Of a stretch of DNA of 64,000 bases, positions 12,618-22,026 are shown in pieces. Source of the DNA: Fulvivirga maritima (GTDB lineage: Bacteria; Bacteroidota; Bacteroidia; Cytophagales; Cyclobacteriaceae); contig NZ_CP089980.1 in assembly GCF_021389955.1 (NCBI RefSeq), forward strand, positions 3,529,001 through 3,593,000, in the 5' to 3' direction. Numbering within the stretch: the stretch's first letter is position 1; every line of letters begins with the position of its first letter. Position numbers and translations under genes: made by a program. The notes under the pieces were generated by a model that saw nothing but the letters and a program-made list of their open reading frames with translations, did not search any database and was not told where the DNA came from.

Positions 12618-13731
12618 ATGCAAAATCTTACCAAACAATTATTTGATCTTATGTCAGATGGAATCTGTCCATCAAAATTTAGTGGAATCTGTGAGGTTGC
12701 CTTATATGATAATGAGCAAAATCATAGGGCGTTTATAGAATTAAAGAATGATACCTTAACCTATAACTCAGAAATCACCACAACACCTGATGTGGTAGTA
12801 CAGATGCATGTACAAACACTTGGAGGAGTGCTGGCCCGTTTAGATAAATTTGATTTGCGTGATCCTGGTTTTTTAATGCAGGTTAATGTTCAGGGAGATA
12901 CAGAATTAGCAGGCTATTTGTTTAATTTAATAAAGAGGCCATCTAAGGAAGTAGCTCAGCTCATAAAGGAAACGGAAGACAAATGTGAGGATTATAAGCA
13001 GGAGATAAATACTATTGAAAAATTCCACAAGCCTACAAAAGATCAGGTTTTGCAATTAATTGATGATTCAATACCGTTTGTAATGACCGGTGTGCTGGAC
13101 GATTGGGAATTTTTAACCGCCAGTATGGAGGAAATAAAGAGTAAATATGGTAACACCCGGTTGCGTCCTGTGGTAGAAAATGGGAAGGAGGGTTTTGAGA
13201 CCATGGGTGATTTTATTTCAAAAGTAGAAAGTACTGATGGCAACATGGTATATACAGGTGGCTGTGATCTTCCGCCAGCTATGTGGTCTAAATTCAGAAT
13301 GCCTTTTTTCGCTCCAGAAACATTTACCACCCCTCAAATATGGATGGGATCTAAATCAGGAGATAGTCCATGTACCGCCTTACATCGAGATTGTTGCAAT
13401 GGCATGTTAGCCAATATTCAAGGGAGAAAAAAAAATGATCCTGTTCTCACCTGAGCAAACGGAATACCTGTACGCACTAAAAGCATTCAATTCCTTTCAA
13501 ACGTGTGAAATTAAAAATGTAATTGATGTTGATAAAGATCAGTTTCCACTCTTCTCACACACTCGTACCTTAGAAATAGTAGTAGGACCAGGTGAGCTTT
13601 TAGTAATACCTGCCTTCTGGTGGCACTGTGTTTATGCTGTAGATAATGTTTTCTCTGTAAGTGCAGGTATGCAATGGGATGCCTGGGAAGAGCTAAAGCC
13701 GGGTAATGAAACAATGAGTCTTACCATATAG
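12618..13731 (+). CDS. SCP2-like + JmjC/cupin_8 Fe(II)/2-oxoglutarate oxygenase (frameshifted)
   Basis: A 370-residue protein once one A is removed from the A9 run at 13427-13435. The N-terminal 110 residues (PDVVVQMHVQTLGG, MQVNVQGDTELAG) look like an SCP2-type lipid-binding fold. Residues about 150-370 are a JmjC/cupin_8 domain with iron-binding His256 and Asp258 (LHRD) and distal His336 (FWWHCV). Such enzymes hydroxylate amino-acid side chains with Fe(II) and 2-oxoglutarate. It lies between the Asp/Asn module and asparagine synthase, so a beta-hydroxylase acting on the Asp/Asn residue, free or carrier-bound, is a reasonable inference. The SCP2-like call is from pattern only. The second half is readable from 13435 as its own short frame but makes sense only as the end of this gene. 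Confidence 0.75.
13427..13435 (+). other. Frameshift site 3 (A9 run) in the JmjC gene
   Basis: With eight A residues the frame reads NIQGRKKMILFSPEQ, the normal beta-strand order of a JmjC core. With nine it stops at 13454. A long A run is a classic indel site. Confidence 0.85.
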
Positions 13732-13795
13732 TAACCAGAAGAGCTTATTGGCTATTGGTCATACTTTATAAAAAAAATAACACCCTTATAAAATT

Positions 13796-15656
13796 ATGTG
13801 CGGTATTTGTGGATTTGTAAAATTTGATAAAAAAGCTTCATACGAAGATAAAATGGTGGTAAATAAAATGAACGCCAAGCTTTATCATCGGGGTCCTGAT
13901 GCCCAAGCCTCGGCCATCTTTGATAATGTAGCTTTCGGGTTCAGCAGGCTTAGCATCATAGGGCTTGAAAATGGCATGCAGCCATTGTACAATGAGGATG
14001 ATACCCTAGTTCTTATCTGCAATGGAGAAATTTTCAACTACATAGAACTAAGACAACAGTTGAAGGCAAGAGGCCATTCATTTAAAACTAGTTCTGATGT
14101 GGAGGTAATACTCCATTTATATGAAGAGCAAGGCATGGAGTTTTTGAATGAGATTAATGGTCAGTTTGCTTTTGCATTATATGATAAGCGAAGAAAAAAG
14201 TTAATATGTGCAAGAGATCAGATGGGCATAGCACCATTATTTTACACCAAAATCGAGAACACATTCATATTTGGATCAGAAATCAAATCACTTCTTGAAC
14301 ACCCGCTTGTAAAAACTGAAATTGATCCTGTTGGTCTAGATCAGGTTATGACATTTGCTGGTCTTATAAGCCCAAGGACAATGTTTAAAGGTATCAATAG
14401 CTTGGAAAACGGACATTATTTGGAGGTAGATGATAACGGGGGTATTCTCAACATAGAATATTGGGATCTGATATACCCAGAAGGCGAAGTGAGAATGAAT
14501 GGAAAGCCAGAATCTTATTACGTGGATAAGCTTGAAGATTTATTCGAAAAATCTATCAATTTGAGGTTAAGAGCAGATGTTCCTTCTGGCTTTTACCTTA
14601 GCGGAGGCCTGGATTCCTCAATGATTGCAATGAAGGTAAATAAGCTCATACCTGACATTGAGAAGGAAGCTTTCTCTATTGACTTTATAGATTCTCAACA
14701 TTCAGAGTCGATTTACCAAAAATTGATTGCTAAAGAAAGCAATAGCAAACTAAATCAAAGAACCTTTTTTTATGAGGATATAAGTAAAAGACTTCAGTTA
14801 TCAGTATATCATAGCGAGTGTCCTATAAAGGAAACCTATAACACAGCCTCTTTAGCTCTTTCAGAGAAAGTGAGATCCAATGGAATAAAAGTCATTCAAT
14901 CTGGAGAAGGAGCTGATGAATTCTTTGCCGGTTATGTAGGGTATAGATTTGATAAGATGAGGCAGATGGGTTATGTGAAAAATGATGCAAGTGATGAAGA
15001 GAAAAAATTAAGAAAAAAACTTTGGGGGAGATGAAAGCTTTTTCTATGAAAGAAATTTTTTAGAGTATTATCAGGTCAAACAGAATTTATATTCTACAAG
15101 GATGAACAATGCCTACAGCGAGATTAACTGTCTTAATCACTATGTCATTGATAATGCAAAAGTTAATAACAGAGATGTATTAAATAAGAGAGCCTACATA
15201 GATTATAAAATCAGATTGGTAGATCATTTGGTTTCAGATCATGGAGATAGAATGGCATTAGCTAATTCAGTAGAGGCACGCTACCCATTTCTGGATAAGG
15301 ATTTAATTGATTTTTCTACCACTTTACCTTCAGAACTGAAGTTAAATGATTTTACTGAGAAATATATTCTAAAAACTATGGCTAAAAGATTTATGCCGAA
15401 GCAAGTTTTTGAAAGAGAGAAGTTTCACTTTATTGCTCCAGGTAGTCCATATCTTATTCAAAAGAATATTGAATATGTAAATGATCTTTTATCATATGAT
15501 ACGATAAAGCGCCAAGGCTTTTTCAATCCAGAAGAGATAGACAAACTAAAAAACACCTACAAACAAGAAGGTTTTACCATCAATGCACCGTATGAAACAG
15601 ACTTATTGATTACAGTAATAACATTTGGGATTTTACTAGAGCAATTTGTGGAATGA
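13796..15656 (+). CDS. asnB: Asparagine synthase, glutamine-hydrolysing (frameshifted)
   Basis: Class II glutamine amidotransferase plus ATP-dependent asparagine synthetase. It transfers ammonia from Gln to an aspartyl carboxylate. Cys2 (MCGICGF) is the glutaminase nucleophile, and the PP-loop SGGLDSS marks the synthetase half. The full length of 619 residues is normal for AsnB once one G is removed from the run at 15024-15028; without that the frame stops at 15034. The gene sits inside the NRPS operon, 64 bp after the JmjC gene, so it probably amidates Asp (or beta-hydroxy-Asp) for the peptide or forms another amide or lactam in the product. A housekeeping role cannot be excluded, but the operon position argues against it. 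Confidence 0.9.
15024..15028 (+). other. Frameshift site 4 (G5 run) in asnB
   Basis: Dropping one G continues the frame as LWGDESFFYERNFLEYYQ and on into the frame that resumes at MNNAYSE (15102). As given, the frame stops at 15034. Confidence 0.85.
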
Positions 15657-15719
15657 CGCCAAACAGTCATTCATACCCATGAGGTAGCTTAAAGGAATTT
15701 AAAATATATCTAATAAAGA

Positions 15720-18700
15720 ATGAGAAATATGACTTTTCAAAACGAGTTAATCAAACAGCTTAAATCTGGTGCTGATAGAGGACTTCAGGCTATCCAATCG
15801 GCAAGCAAAAACTTGTCTTATTCAGAGTTATTAGTTGAAGCCAATAAGGTTACTACTTTTCTATTAAATAGAGGTATGGAGAATCAAAGTAATAGGAGTA
15901 AACCTTCATGATGTCAGCGATATGATCTGCGCTGCCATTGGTATAATGAATGCTAGGTGCGTTTTTGTTCCGATAGACGATAAAATGCCTAGAGCACGAC
16001 TGGATAAAATGGTTGAGAGCTTAAAGTTAGATCACATTATTACTTTCAGGCAATCCTGTTTTAAAGATTATAATAATGTTTATTGTTACGAGTATGATGA
16101 TATTTTGCAGCTAAGATCAGAACAACCTGTCAAATACCCTACATATAAAGAAGATGATGATTTATATATTTATTTTACCTCAGGGTCTACCGGTGTTCCA
16201 AAGGGTGTAGTGGGACGAAATGAAAGTTTATTACAATTTCTAAAATGGGAAATCTCTGAATTTCAGATAGATAAACCATATAAATTTAGCCAATTTATAA
16301 GCCCTTATTTTGACGCATTTTTGAGAGACATATTTATCCCTTTGTTAACAGGAGGGGTTATTTGCATTCCGCCAAAAAATGCATCTTTTTTTAGCCCGGA
16401 AGAGATGGTTCCTTGGATAGATAAGACTGAAATTAATTATATTCACTGTGTTCCTAGTGTATTTAGGGTTTTTAATAAATCGGATTTAAACTCAATAAAC
16501 TATAAGGAACTCAAGTGTGTATTGCTTTCTGGAGAGAAAATAAACCCATCAGAGCTAATAAAATGGTATGAGATATTTGGCTCTCGCATCCAGCTGGTAA
16601 ACTTATATGGTGCTACAGAAACTACTATGATTCGTTCTTTCTATAGGATAAACCCAGAAGATGCCAAAAAACAGAAGATACCTATAGGCAAGCCAATTGC
16701 GGATACTGAGTTGCTCGTAGCTAATAATAACCTCGAAAAATGTCAGCCATTAGTTCCAGGTGATTTATATATAGTTACTCAATATACCTCTAATGGTTAT
16801 TTAAATAATCAAGAATTAACCAGTACAAAATTTCTTAGATGGAATACAGGTACTCCTAATGAAACAACCGCTTATAAAACGGGTGATAGGGCCAGGCTAA
16901 TGCCTGATGGGAGCATTGATTTAATGGGTAGGGAAGACAAACAGGTGAAAATCAATGGTATAAGGGTAGAGCTCGAAGAAATAGAAAATGTTATTTCAAA
17001 ATTGGATGGAGTGACTAGTGCAGTAGTTTTAAAGGTGGTTGATGAGAGCTTGAGTGAGCAGCTGGTTGCATTTTTACTGATTTCGGATGGTGATGAGGAT
17101 GATAATGAAATTAAAAAAAAGGTGCTAGATAGTGTGCACAAACATCTTCCTAAATACATGTTGCCATCTCAGTTAATCTGCTTGAAGGAATTCCCATTAC
17201 TTAGTAATGGCAAAGTTAACACTAAGCAACTGGAAGAATTAATTAATACAATTCAGTCTCCAATAATTAATCCTACAAATGAAATTGAAGAAGTTATATT
17301 AGGTATTTGGCAGGAGATTTTAGGTAGTAAACCAATATCAATAACTGACAGCTTCCATAGCATAGGAGGTAATTCTCTAAGTATAATGAGGTTAATAGGA
17401 CGATTATATAAGGAGTTTGGAGTGAGAGTAGGTTTAAATGAATTGTTTAACAATCTGACTATTGAAAAACAGGCTAAATTAATTCAAAAGTCAACAAAGG
17501 ATAACTTATATGTAATTAATAAGGCTGAGATTAAGGAGTATTATAATACCTCATCTGCTCAGGAAAATATGTATTATAATTACCAACTGGATACTTCATC
17601 TTCAGCGTTGAATCTGCCTTTAGCATGGAAGATTGGCAAAGATGTTGATCTGACTAAAATAGAGGATGCCCTAAATAAAATAATAGATCGACATGAAGCT
17701 TTTCGAACTTCGTTTAAGCTTGAAAACGATAAGTTAGTACAGAAAATAGAGGCTCAGATAAGGTTTGAAATAGAAGAAATCGATGCTACATCCATATCCG
17801 CCAAAGAGGCTTTATCCAGTTTTATCCGACCTTTTGATTTAAGTGTTGCTCCTCTCTTAAGATGTGCAGTAATATGGTTGAATAAAGATTCACGACTGTT
17901 AGTAATGGATACTCATCATATTATATGTGACGGTATGTCTCAAGTAATACTTTTTTCGGAATTTCTCCAGATTTTAAATGGTCAGTCTTTACCTCCTTTA
18001 AGTCTTCAGTATAAGGACTTTGCAGAGTGGGAATATAATTTTAGGATCAGTCAAGCTTATATAGCGAGTAGGGAGTTTTGGCTAACTCAGTTTGAAGGGG
18101 AAATACCAAGGTTATCACTACCAGTGGTACAAAAGGAAAACAGTAGTGAAGTAGGGCGAAAGGAAATTTTCGAACTAGAAAAGGACAGGCTCATTCCAGT
18201 GTTAGAAATGCTGAAAGATGAAGGTGTAACGCCATATTCGGTTTTATTCTCCATGTTTTTTATGTATATAAGCCAACTGACGGGGCAAGACGATATCATA
18301 ATAGGTAGCCCAAGTTCAGGAAGAACGCAGCATGAAATAGAAGGGGTCTTGGGTATGTTCGTTAAAACTCTGCCGATCCGTCGCCAAATAGAATTAGATC
18401 TAACATTTAAAGAATTTGTTCTTGCATCTCATAAACTTTTGGTCAAAGCTAATAGCCACCAAGTATATGATTTATCTGATATTGTAAGAGATGTAAATGA
18501 CGCACGAGCATTGATTTCACGTGATTTGTTTGAAGTATTATTTATCTTTCAAAATTTCCAGAAATCACCTATTAGTGCCTCTAATGAGGATTTTAAAAGG
18601 TATGAGTTAGATGAGGGCAATGTAAAGCACCCTCTTACACTTTTTGCTAATGAAGGAGGGGATGTATATCATTTTCGATTTGAATATTCCACAGCCTTTT

Positions 18701-18849
18701 TTACTCAGGCTGACATTCAAACAATTATCAATCAATTCAAACAATTAGTGTTCAAAATTGCGGATGATCCAGAAAAGAAGATTTTAGAATACTTAACAGA
18801 AGAAGCCCCGTCTTCTCATATAGAGGAGGAAATATCTTTTAACCTTTAA
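15720..18849 (+). CDS. NRPS: A(Ser-like code)-T-C, frameshifted near N-terminus
   Basis: Corrected length 1042 residues. The protein begins directly with an A domain; its partner C domain is on the preceding NRPS protein. Motifs: YFTSGSTGVPKG, FDAFLRDIF (A4, unusual), NLYGATETTM, YKTGD, SNGKV. A carrier (HSIGGNSLS) and a full C domain (HHIICDG) close the protein. The pocket reads D-A-R-H-L-S-L-M-I-K. The central H-L-S-L matches serine codes (DVWHLSLIDK) but the flanking positions do not, so serine is only a guess. The frame breaks at AAA 15886-15888: removing one A gives NQVIGVNLHDVSDMICAAIG, linking the 15720-15911 start to the frame that resumes at 15922. The gap to asnB is 63 bp. Confidence 0.87.
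15886..15888 (+). other. Frameshift site 5 (A3) in the third-protein A domain
   Basis: Removing one A keeps the expected A1-A2 spacing of the adenylation domain. The extra base brings a TGA stop at 15909. Confidence 0.75.
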
Positions 18850-18892
18850 AGAGGTCTTACTAATCATTTTATTAAAAATAGAAACTAAACCT

Positions 18893-20359
18893 ATGTTAAA
18901 AATTAGAAACCTATTATTGGTGGCTATGCTTTCCAATATGTACTTTGTGGTGTTAGCTCAAGATCAGAAGCAGTTTACTGCAAATGGCAAGGAGGTAATA
19001 ATAGCAGATTTTAATCAGCAGATCCATCATATGATGGATGAGGTAGGTGTGCCCGGTGCCTCAGTAGCAATAATTAATGAAAACGAGGTCGTATTTGCTC
19101 ATAATTACGGATTTAAAAACTTAAAGGAACAGAGTCAGGTTGATCGAAATACTCTTTTTGAGGCAGCTTCTTTATCTAAAAGTTTTCTGGTTTATGCAGC
19201 GTTCAAAATGGTGAAAGAAAGACAGTTAAATTTGGATAAACCCATGTATGAATATATGCCGCATGAACAACTAGCATACGATGAGCGCTACAAATTAATA
19301 ACTCCCCGTATGATTTTAAGTCACTCCTCAGGTATAGAAAACTGGAAGTCTAATAATAATTCAGACTCCTTGGAAATATTAGCCGAACCGGGAACTGAAT
19401 ATATTTATTCAGGGGAAGGTTATAATTACTTGGCAAAAGTAATGGCGAATATTAGAAATCAGACTGTAGAAGAGCTTTTTAAAGAGACTGTTTATCAACC
19501 ATTAGGTCTAAAGAATACTTATTCATTTTTCATGAGCGGAAAAGACAGTGTTAGTAACTACGCTATAGGCCATGATTCATTCAAAAAAGCGATAGATAAA
19601 TGGAAAAGTAAAAAGTTTTTGCCTTCTACAACTATTCACACTACTGCTGCAGATTATGCAAAGTTAATAGTATCAATTTTTGATGGGCATAATTTAAGCA
19701 CGAATAGTATGGGGGATATGTTGGAGCCTATAATTCCAATTGGGAAAGATTATCCCGGGTTATACTATGGTGCAGGTTTTGAAGTTTCATATTCAAGTGG
19801 AGATACTGTGGTTTTTCAGGCAGGAAGTAATGATGGATTTAAAGCACAATTATGCTATTCGATAACCAAGAAGAGAGGTGTAGTACTGCTCACAAATAGT
19901 GATAGAGGTACTCTTATGACTTCTAAAATTAATGAAATGACTTCACAGCTTAATCTAGAGCCATATTTTGGACCAGATCCTTTTGTTCAATACCCAAGCA
20001 ACGCAATTGAGCTCTTAAAGGCTTATAACAACCACGATTCTGATAAAATGTTCACACGTTTAGAAGAGATGAAGGTGGAAAGCAAAGGAGATATTGGAAT
20101 GAATACTCTCAACGAATTAGCTTGGGTTTTCATGCCAGAAGATATTCATATATCAAAAAAGATGGTTGAAGAAAATATTAAGCTCTATCCAGAATCATCA
20201 GTTTCCTATTATGTCTTGGGTAAAATTAATATGGCTCAAAAAGAATTTGGACTTGCTTATAAAAACTTAAAAAAGGCAGAAGAATTAGAGTTCGATATGG
20301 CGCCTTTGGAGTATGATATAAATTATTGCGCTAAGAAGATTGGAGAAACTAATCCCTAG
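18893..20359 (+). CDS. Secreted serine hydrolase, beta-lactamase/ClbP superfamily
   Basis: A 488-residue exported serine hydrolase. The N-terminus has a signal peptide (hydrophobic LLLVAMLSNMYFVVLA, then QDQ). The SxxK motif is Ser93-Leu-Ser-Lys96. The second motif is Tyr172-Ser-Gly where most relatives have YxN. After about residue 360 a helical, TPR-like tail follows (ESSVSYYVLGKINMAQ...). It sits inside the NRPS operon, 43 bp after one synthetase and 61 bp before the monooxygenase, so it probably acts on the product or a precursor in the periplasm: as a peptidase that trims a leader residue, or as a self-resistance enzyme. The fused exporter-peptidase at 37980 carries a second copy of this fold. 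The Gly in place of Asn may shift specificity. Family placement is firm; the substrate is unknown. Confidence 0.82.
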   Translation: MLKIRNLLLVAMLSNMYFVVLAQDQKQFTANGKEVIIADFNQQIHHMMDEVGVPGASVAIINENEVVFAHNYGFKNLKEQSQVDRNTLFEAASLSKSFLVYAAFKMVKERQLNLDKPMYEYMPHEQLAYDERYKLITPRMILSHSSGIENWKSNNNSDSLEILAEPGTEYIYSGEGYNYLAKVMANIRNQTVEELFKETVYQPLGLKNTYSFFMSGKDSVSNYAIGHDSFKKAIDKWKSKKFLPSTTIHTTAADYAKLIVSIFDGHNLSTNSMGDMLEPIIPIGKDYPGLYYGAGFEVSYSSGDTVVFQAGSNDGFKAQLCYSITKKRGVVLLTNSDRGTLMTSKINEMTSQLNLEPYFGPDPFVQYPSNAIELLKAYNNHDSDKMFTRLEEMKVESKGDIGMNTLNELAWVFMPEDIHISKKMVEENIKLYPESSVSYYVLGKINMAQKEFGLAYKNLKKAEELEFDMAPLEYDINYCAKKIGETNP

Positions 20360-20420
20360 CTACAAAAACGGCATCCTATATTTATTTCAAAATAAGATCA
20401 AAAAATAAACCCCAACAGTC

Positions 20421-21980
20421 ATGAAAAAGCATTATGATTATATTATTCTAGGAGCAGGACCCGCCGGCTTGCAACTAGGGTATTTTATGGAGCATAGCAG
20501 CGCAGATTATCTCATATTAGAGCGAGGTGAGGCTCCTGGTACTGCATTTAAAAAATTTCCACGACATGGTACTCTTATATCCATCAATAAGGTACATACA
20601 GGATATGATAATCATGAAATTAAACTCAGATGGGATTGGAATTCTTTATTAAGTAAAAATGAAGATTTAACCTTTAGAAGATACTCCAAAGAATATTTCC
20701 CAAAAGCTAAAGATTTGGTTGAGTACCTTAAAGACTATGCTAAGGATGCCAATTTGAATGTGGCATATAATAAAATGATCGCCAAAATATCAAAAGCATT
20801 AGAAAGCTCGGAAGGAAATTTTGAGTTAAAAACAACTGATGGAGATTCATTTTATTGTAATAAAATAATCATTGCAACTGGCTTTTCTCAACCCTACCTT
20901 CCAAGCATTCCTGGAATAGAGCATACGGATAATTATATAGATGTAACTTTAGATAAGAAGGAATTCGAAAATAAAAAAGTATTGGTTTTAGGGAAAGGAA
21001 ACTCAGGATTTGAAACAGCTGATTATTTAATAGATACAGCATCTCTCATTCATATTTCAAGCCCTAATTCGGTGAAGTTTGCCTGGCAAACCCATTATGT
21101 AGGTAATTTAAGAGCTATTAATAACAATTTTCTGGATACCTACCAATTAAAATCACAAAATGCATTGCTCGATGCAGACATTCAGGCAATTGTAATGAAG
21201 GATGGAAAATATAATGTTCATTTAGTTTATGCTCATGCGAATGGAGAAGAAGAGGTACTCGAGTATGACAAAGTAATCGTTTGTACAGGTTTTAAATTGG
21301 ATAAATCCATTTTTGCTCCGAACTGCATGCCTGCTACTGTAATAAATGATAAGTTACCTGCATTGAATTTAGATTGGGAGTCTCAAAATATACCTCATAT
21401 GTATTTTGCTGGGACTTTAATGCAATCTAATGCATACAAAAAAAACACTTCTGGTTTTATCCATGGGTTTAGGTATAATGTAAGGACTTTATTCCATATT
21501 CTTCAGTATAAGTATAACCATATGCCAATGCCTTCAAAGAATCTGGAGTGTAATTATCAGTCTGTGGCAGAAGAAATATTAAATAGAATAAATAGTTCAT
21601 CGGCACTTTGGCAGCAATTCGGGTATCTGTTTGATCTTGTTAGCATAGGTGATGAAGATGCCACTTACTTTTATGAATTACCTAAAGGGTATAAACCAGT
21701 GGAAAATCCAAACCATTACTTTACTATATCCTTAGAATTTGGGTCCAGCCAGGAAAATGTTTTTATGGTTAATAGAAATCCTACAGCTGATAAAGCAGAT
21801 GAATCCTTCTTTCTGCATCCCGTGATAAGGCATTATTGTGGTGATGAAATGATTTCATGTCTGCATTTGGTAGAAGACTTATTAGGGGAGTGGAAGCATG
21901 AAGATAAACATGTCATGGTGTTGAAAAAATACGTGGAAGCAGCCATGGAGAAGGTAAATGCTGATGCAATAATGAATTAA
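20421..21980 (+). CDS. FAD/NAD(P)-dependent flavin monooxygenase-like oxidoreductase
   Basis: A 519-residue two-dinucleotide-fold flavoprotein. GAGPAGLQLGY near the N-terminus binds FAD, and VLGKGNSGFETADYL about residues 190-205 is the NAD(P)H fold. VIVCTGFKLD is the conserved ATG-like segment that precedes the C-terminal part. It resembles the FMO/FOXRED2 group more than the IucD/PvdA lysine or ornithine N-hydroxylases, from which it differs in overall layout. In this operon it could oxidise an amino-acid nitrogen or carbon, possibly on the Lys/Orn-type residues that later modules appear to use. No secretion signal is seen, so it should work in the cytoplasm. The C-terminal 130 residues (FFLHPVIRHY, LHLVEDLLGEW) are not part of the core fold that I recognise. 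Confidence 0.78.
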   Translation: MKKHYDYIILGAGPAGLQLGYFMEHSSADYLILERGEAPGTAFKKFPRHGTLISINKVHTGYDNHEIKLRWDWNSLLSKNEDLTFRRYSKEYFPKAKDLVEYLKDYAKDANLNVAYNKMIAKISKALESSEGNFELKTTDGDSFYCNKIIIATGFSQPYLPSIPGIEHTDNYIDVTLDKKEFENKKVLVLGKGNSGFETADYLIDTASLIHISSPNSVKFAWQTHYVGNLRAINNNFLDTYQLKSQNALLDADIQAIVMKDGKYNVHLVYAHANGEEEVLEYDKVIVCTGFKLDKSIFAPNCMPATVINDKLPALNLDWESQNIPHMYFAGTLMQSNAYKKNTSGFIHGFRYNVRTLFHILQYKYNHMPMPSKNLECNYQSVAEEILNRINSSSALWQQFGYLFDLVSIGDEDATYFYELPKGYKPVENPNHYFTISLEFGSSQENVFMVNRNPTADKADESFFLHPVIRHYCGDEMISCLHLVEDLLGEWKHEDKHVMVLKKYVEAAMEKVNADAIMN

Positions 21981-22026
21981 AGAAGCAACATAACTAAACT
22001 CACTTAAACTTTAAAATAGAGATTAC

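Noticed and set aside
20421-21980. Siderophore-type Lys/Orn N-hydroxylase (IucD/PvdA)
   Set aside because: The two-fold layout is closer to the FMO/FOXRED2 group, and no TonB receptor or other siderophore gene is in view; hydroxamate formation remains only a possibility.
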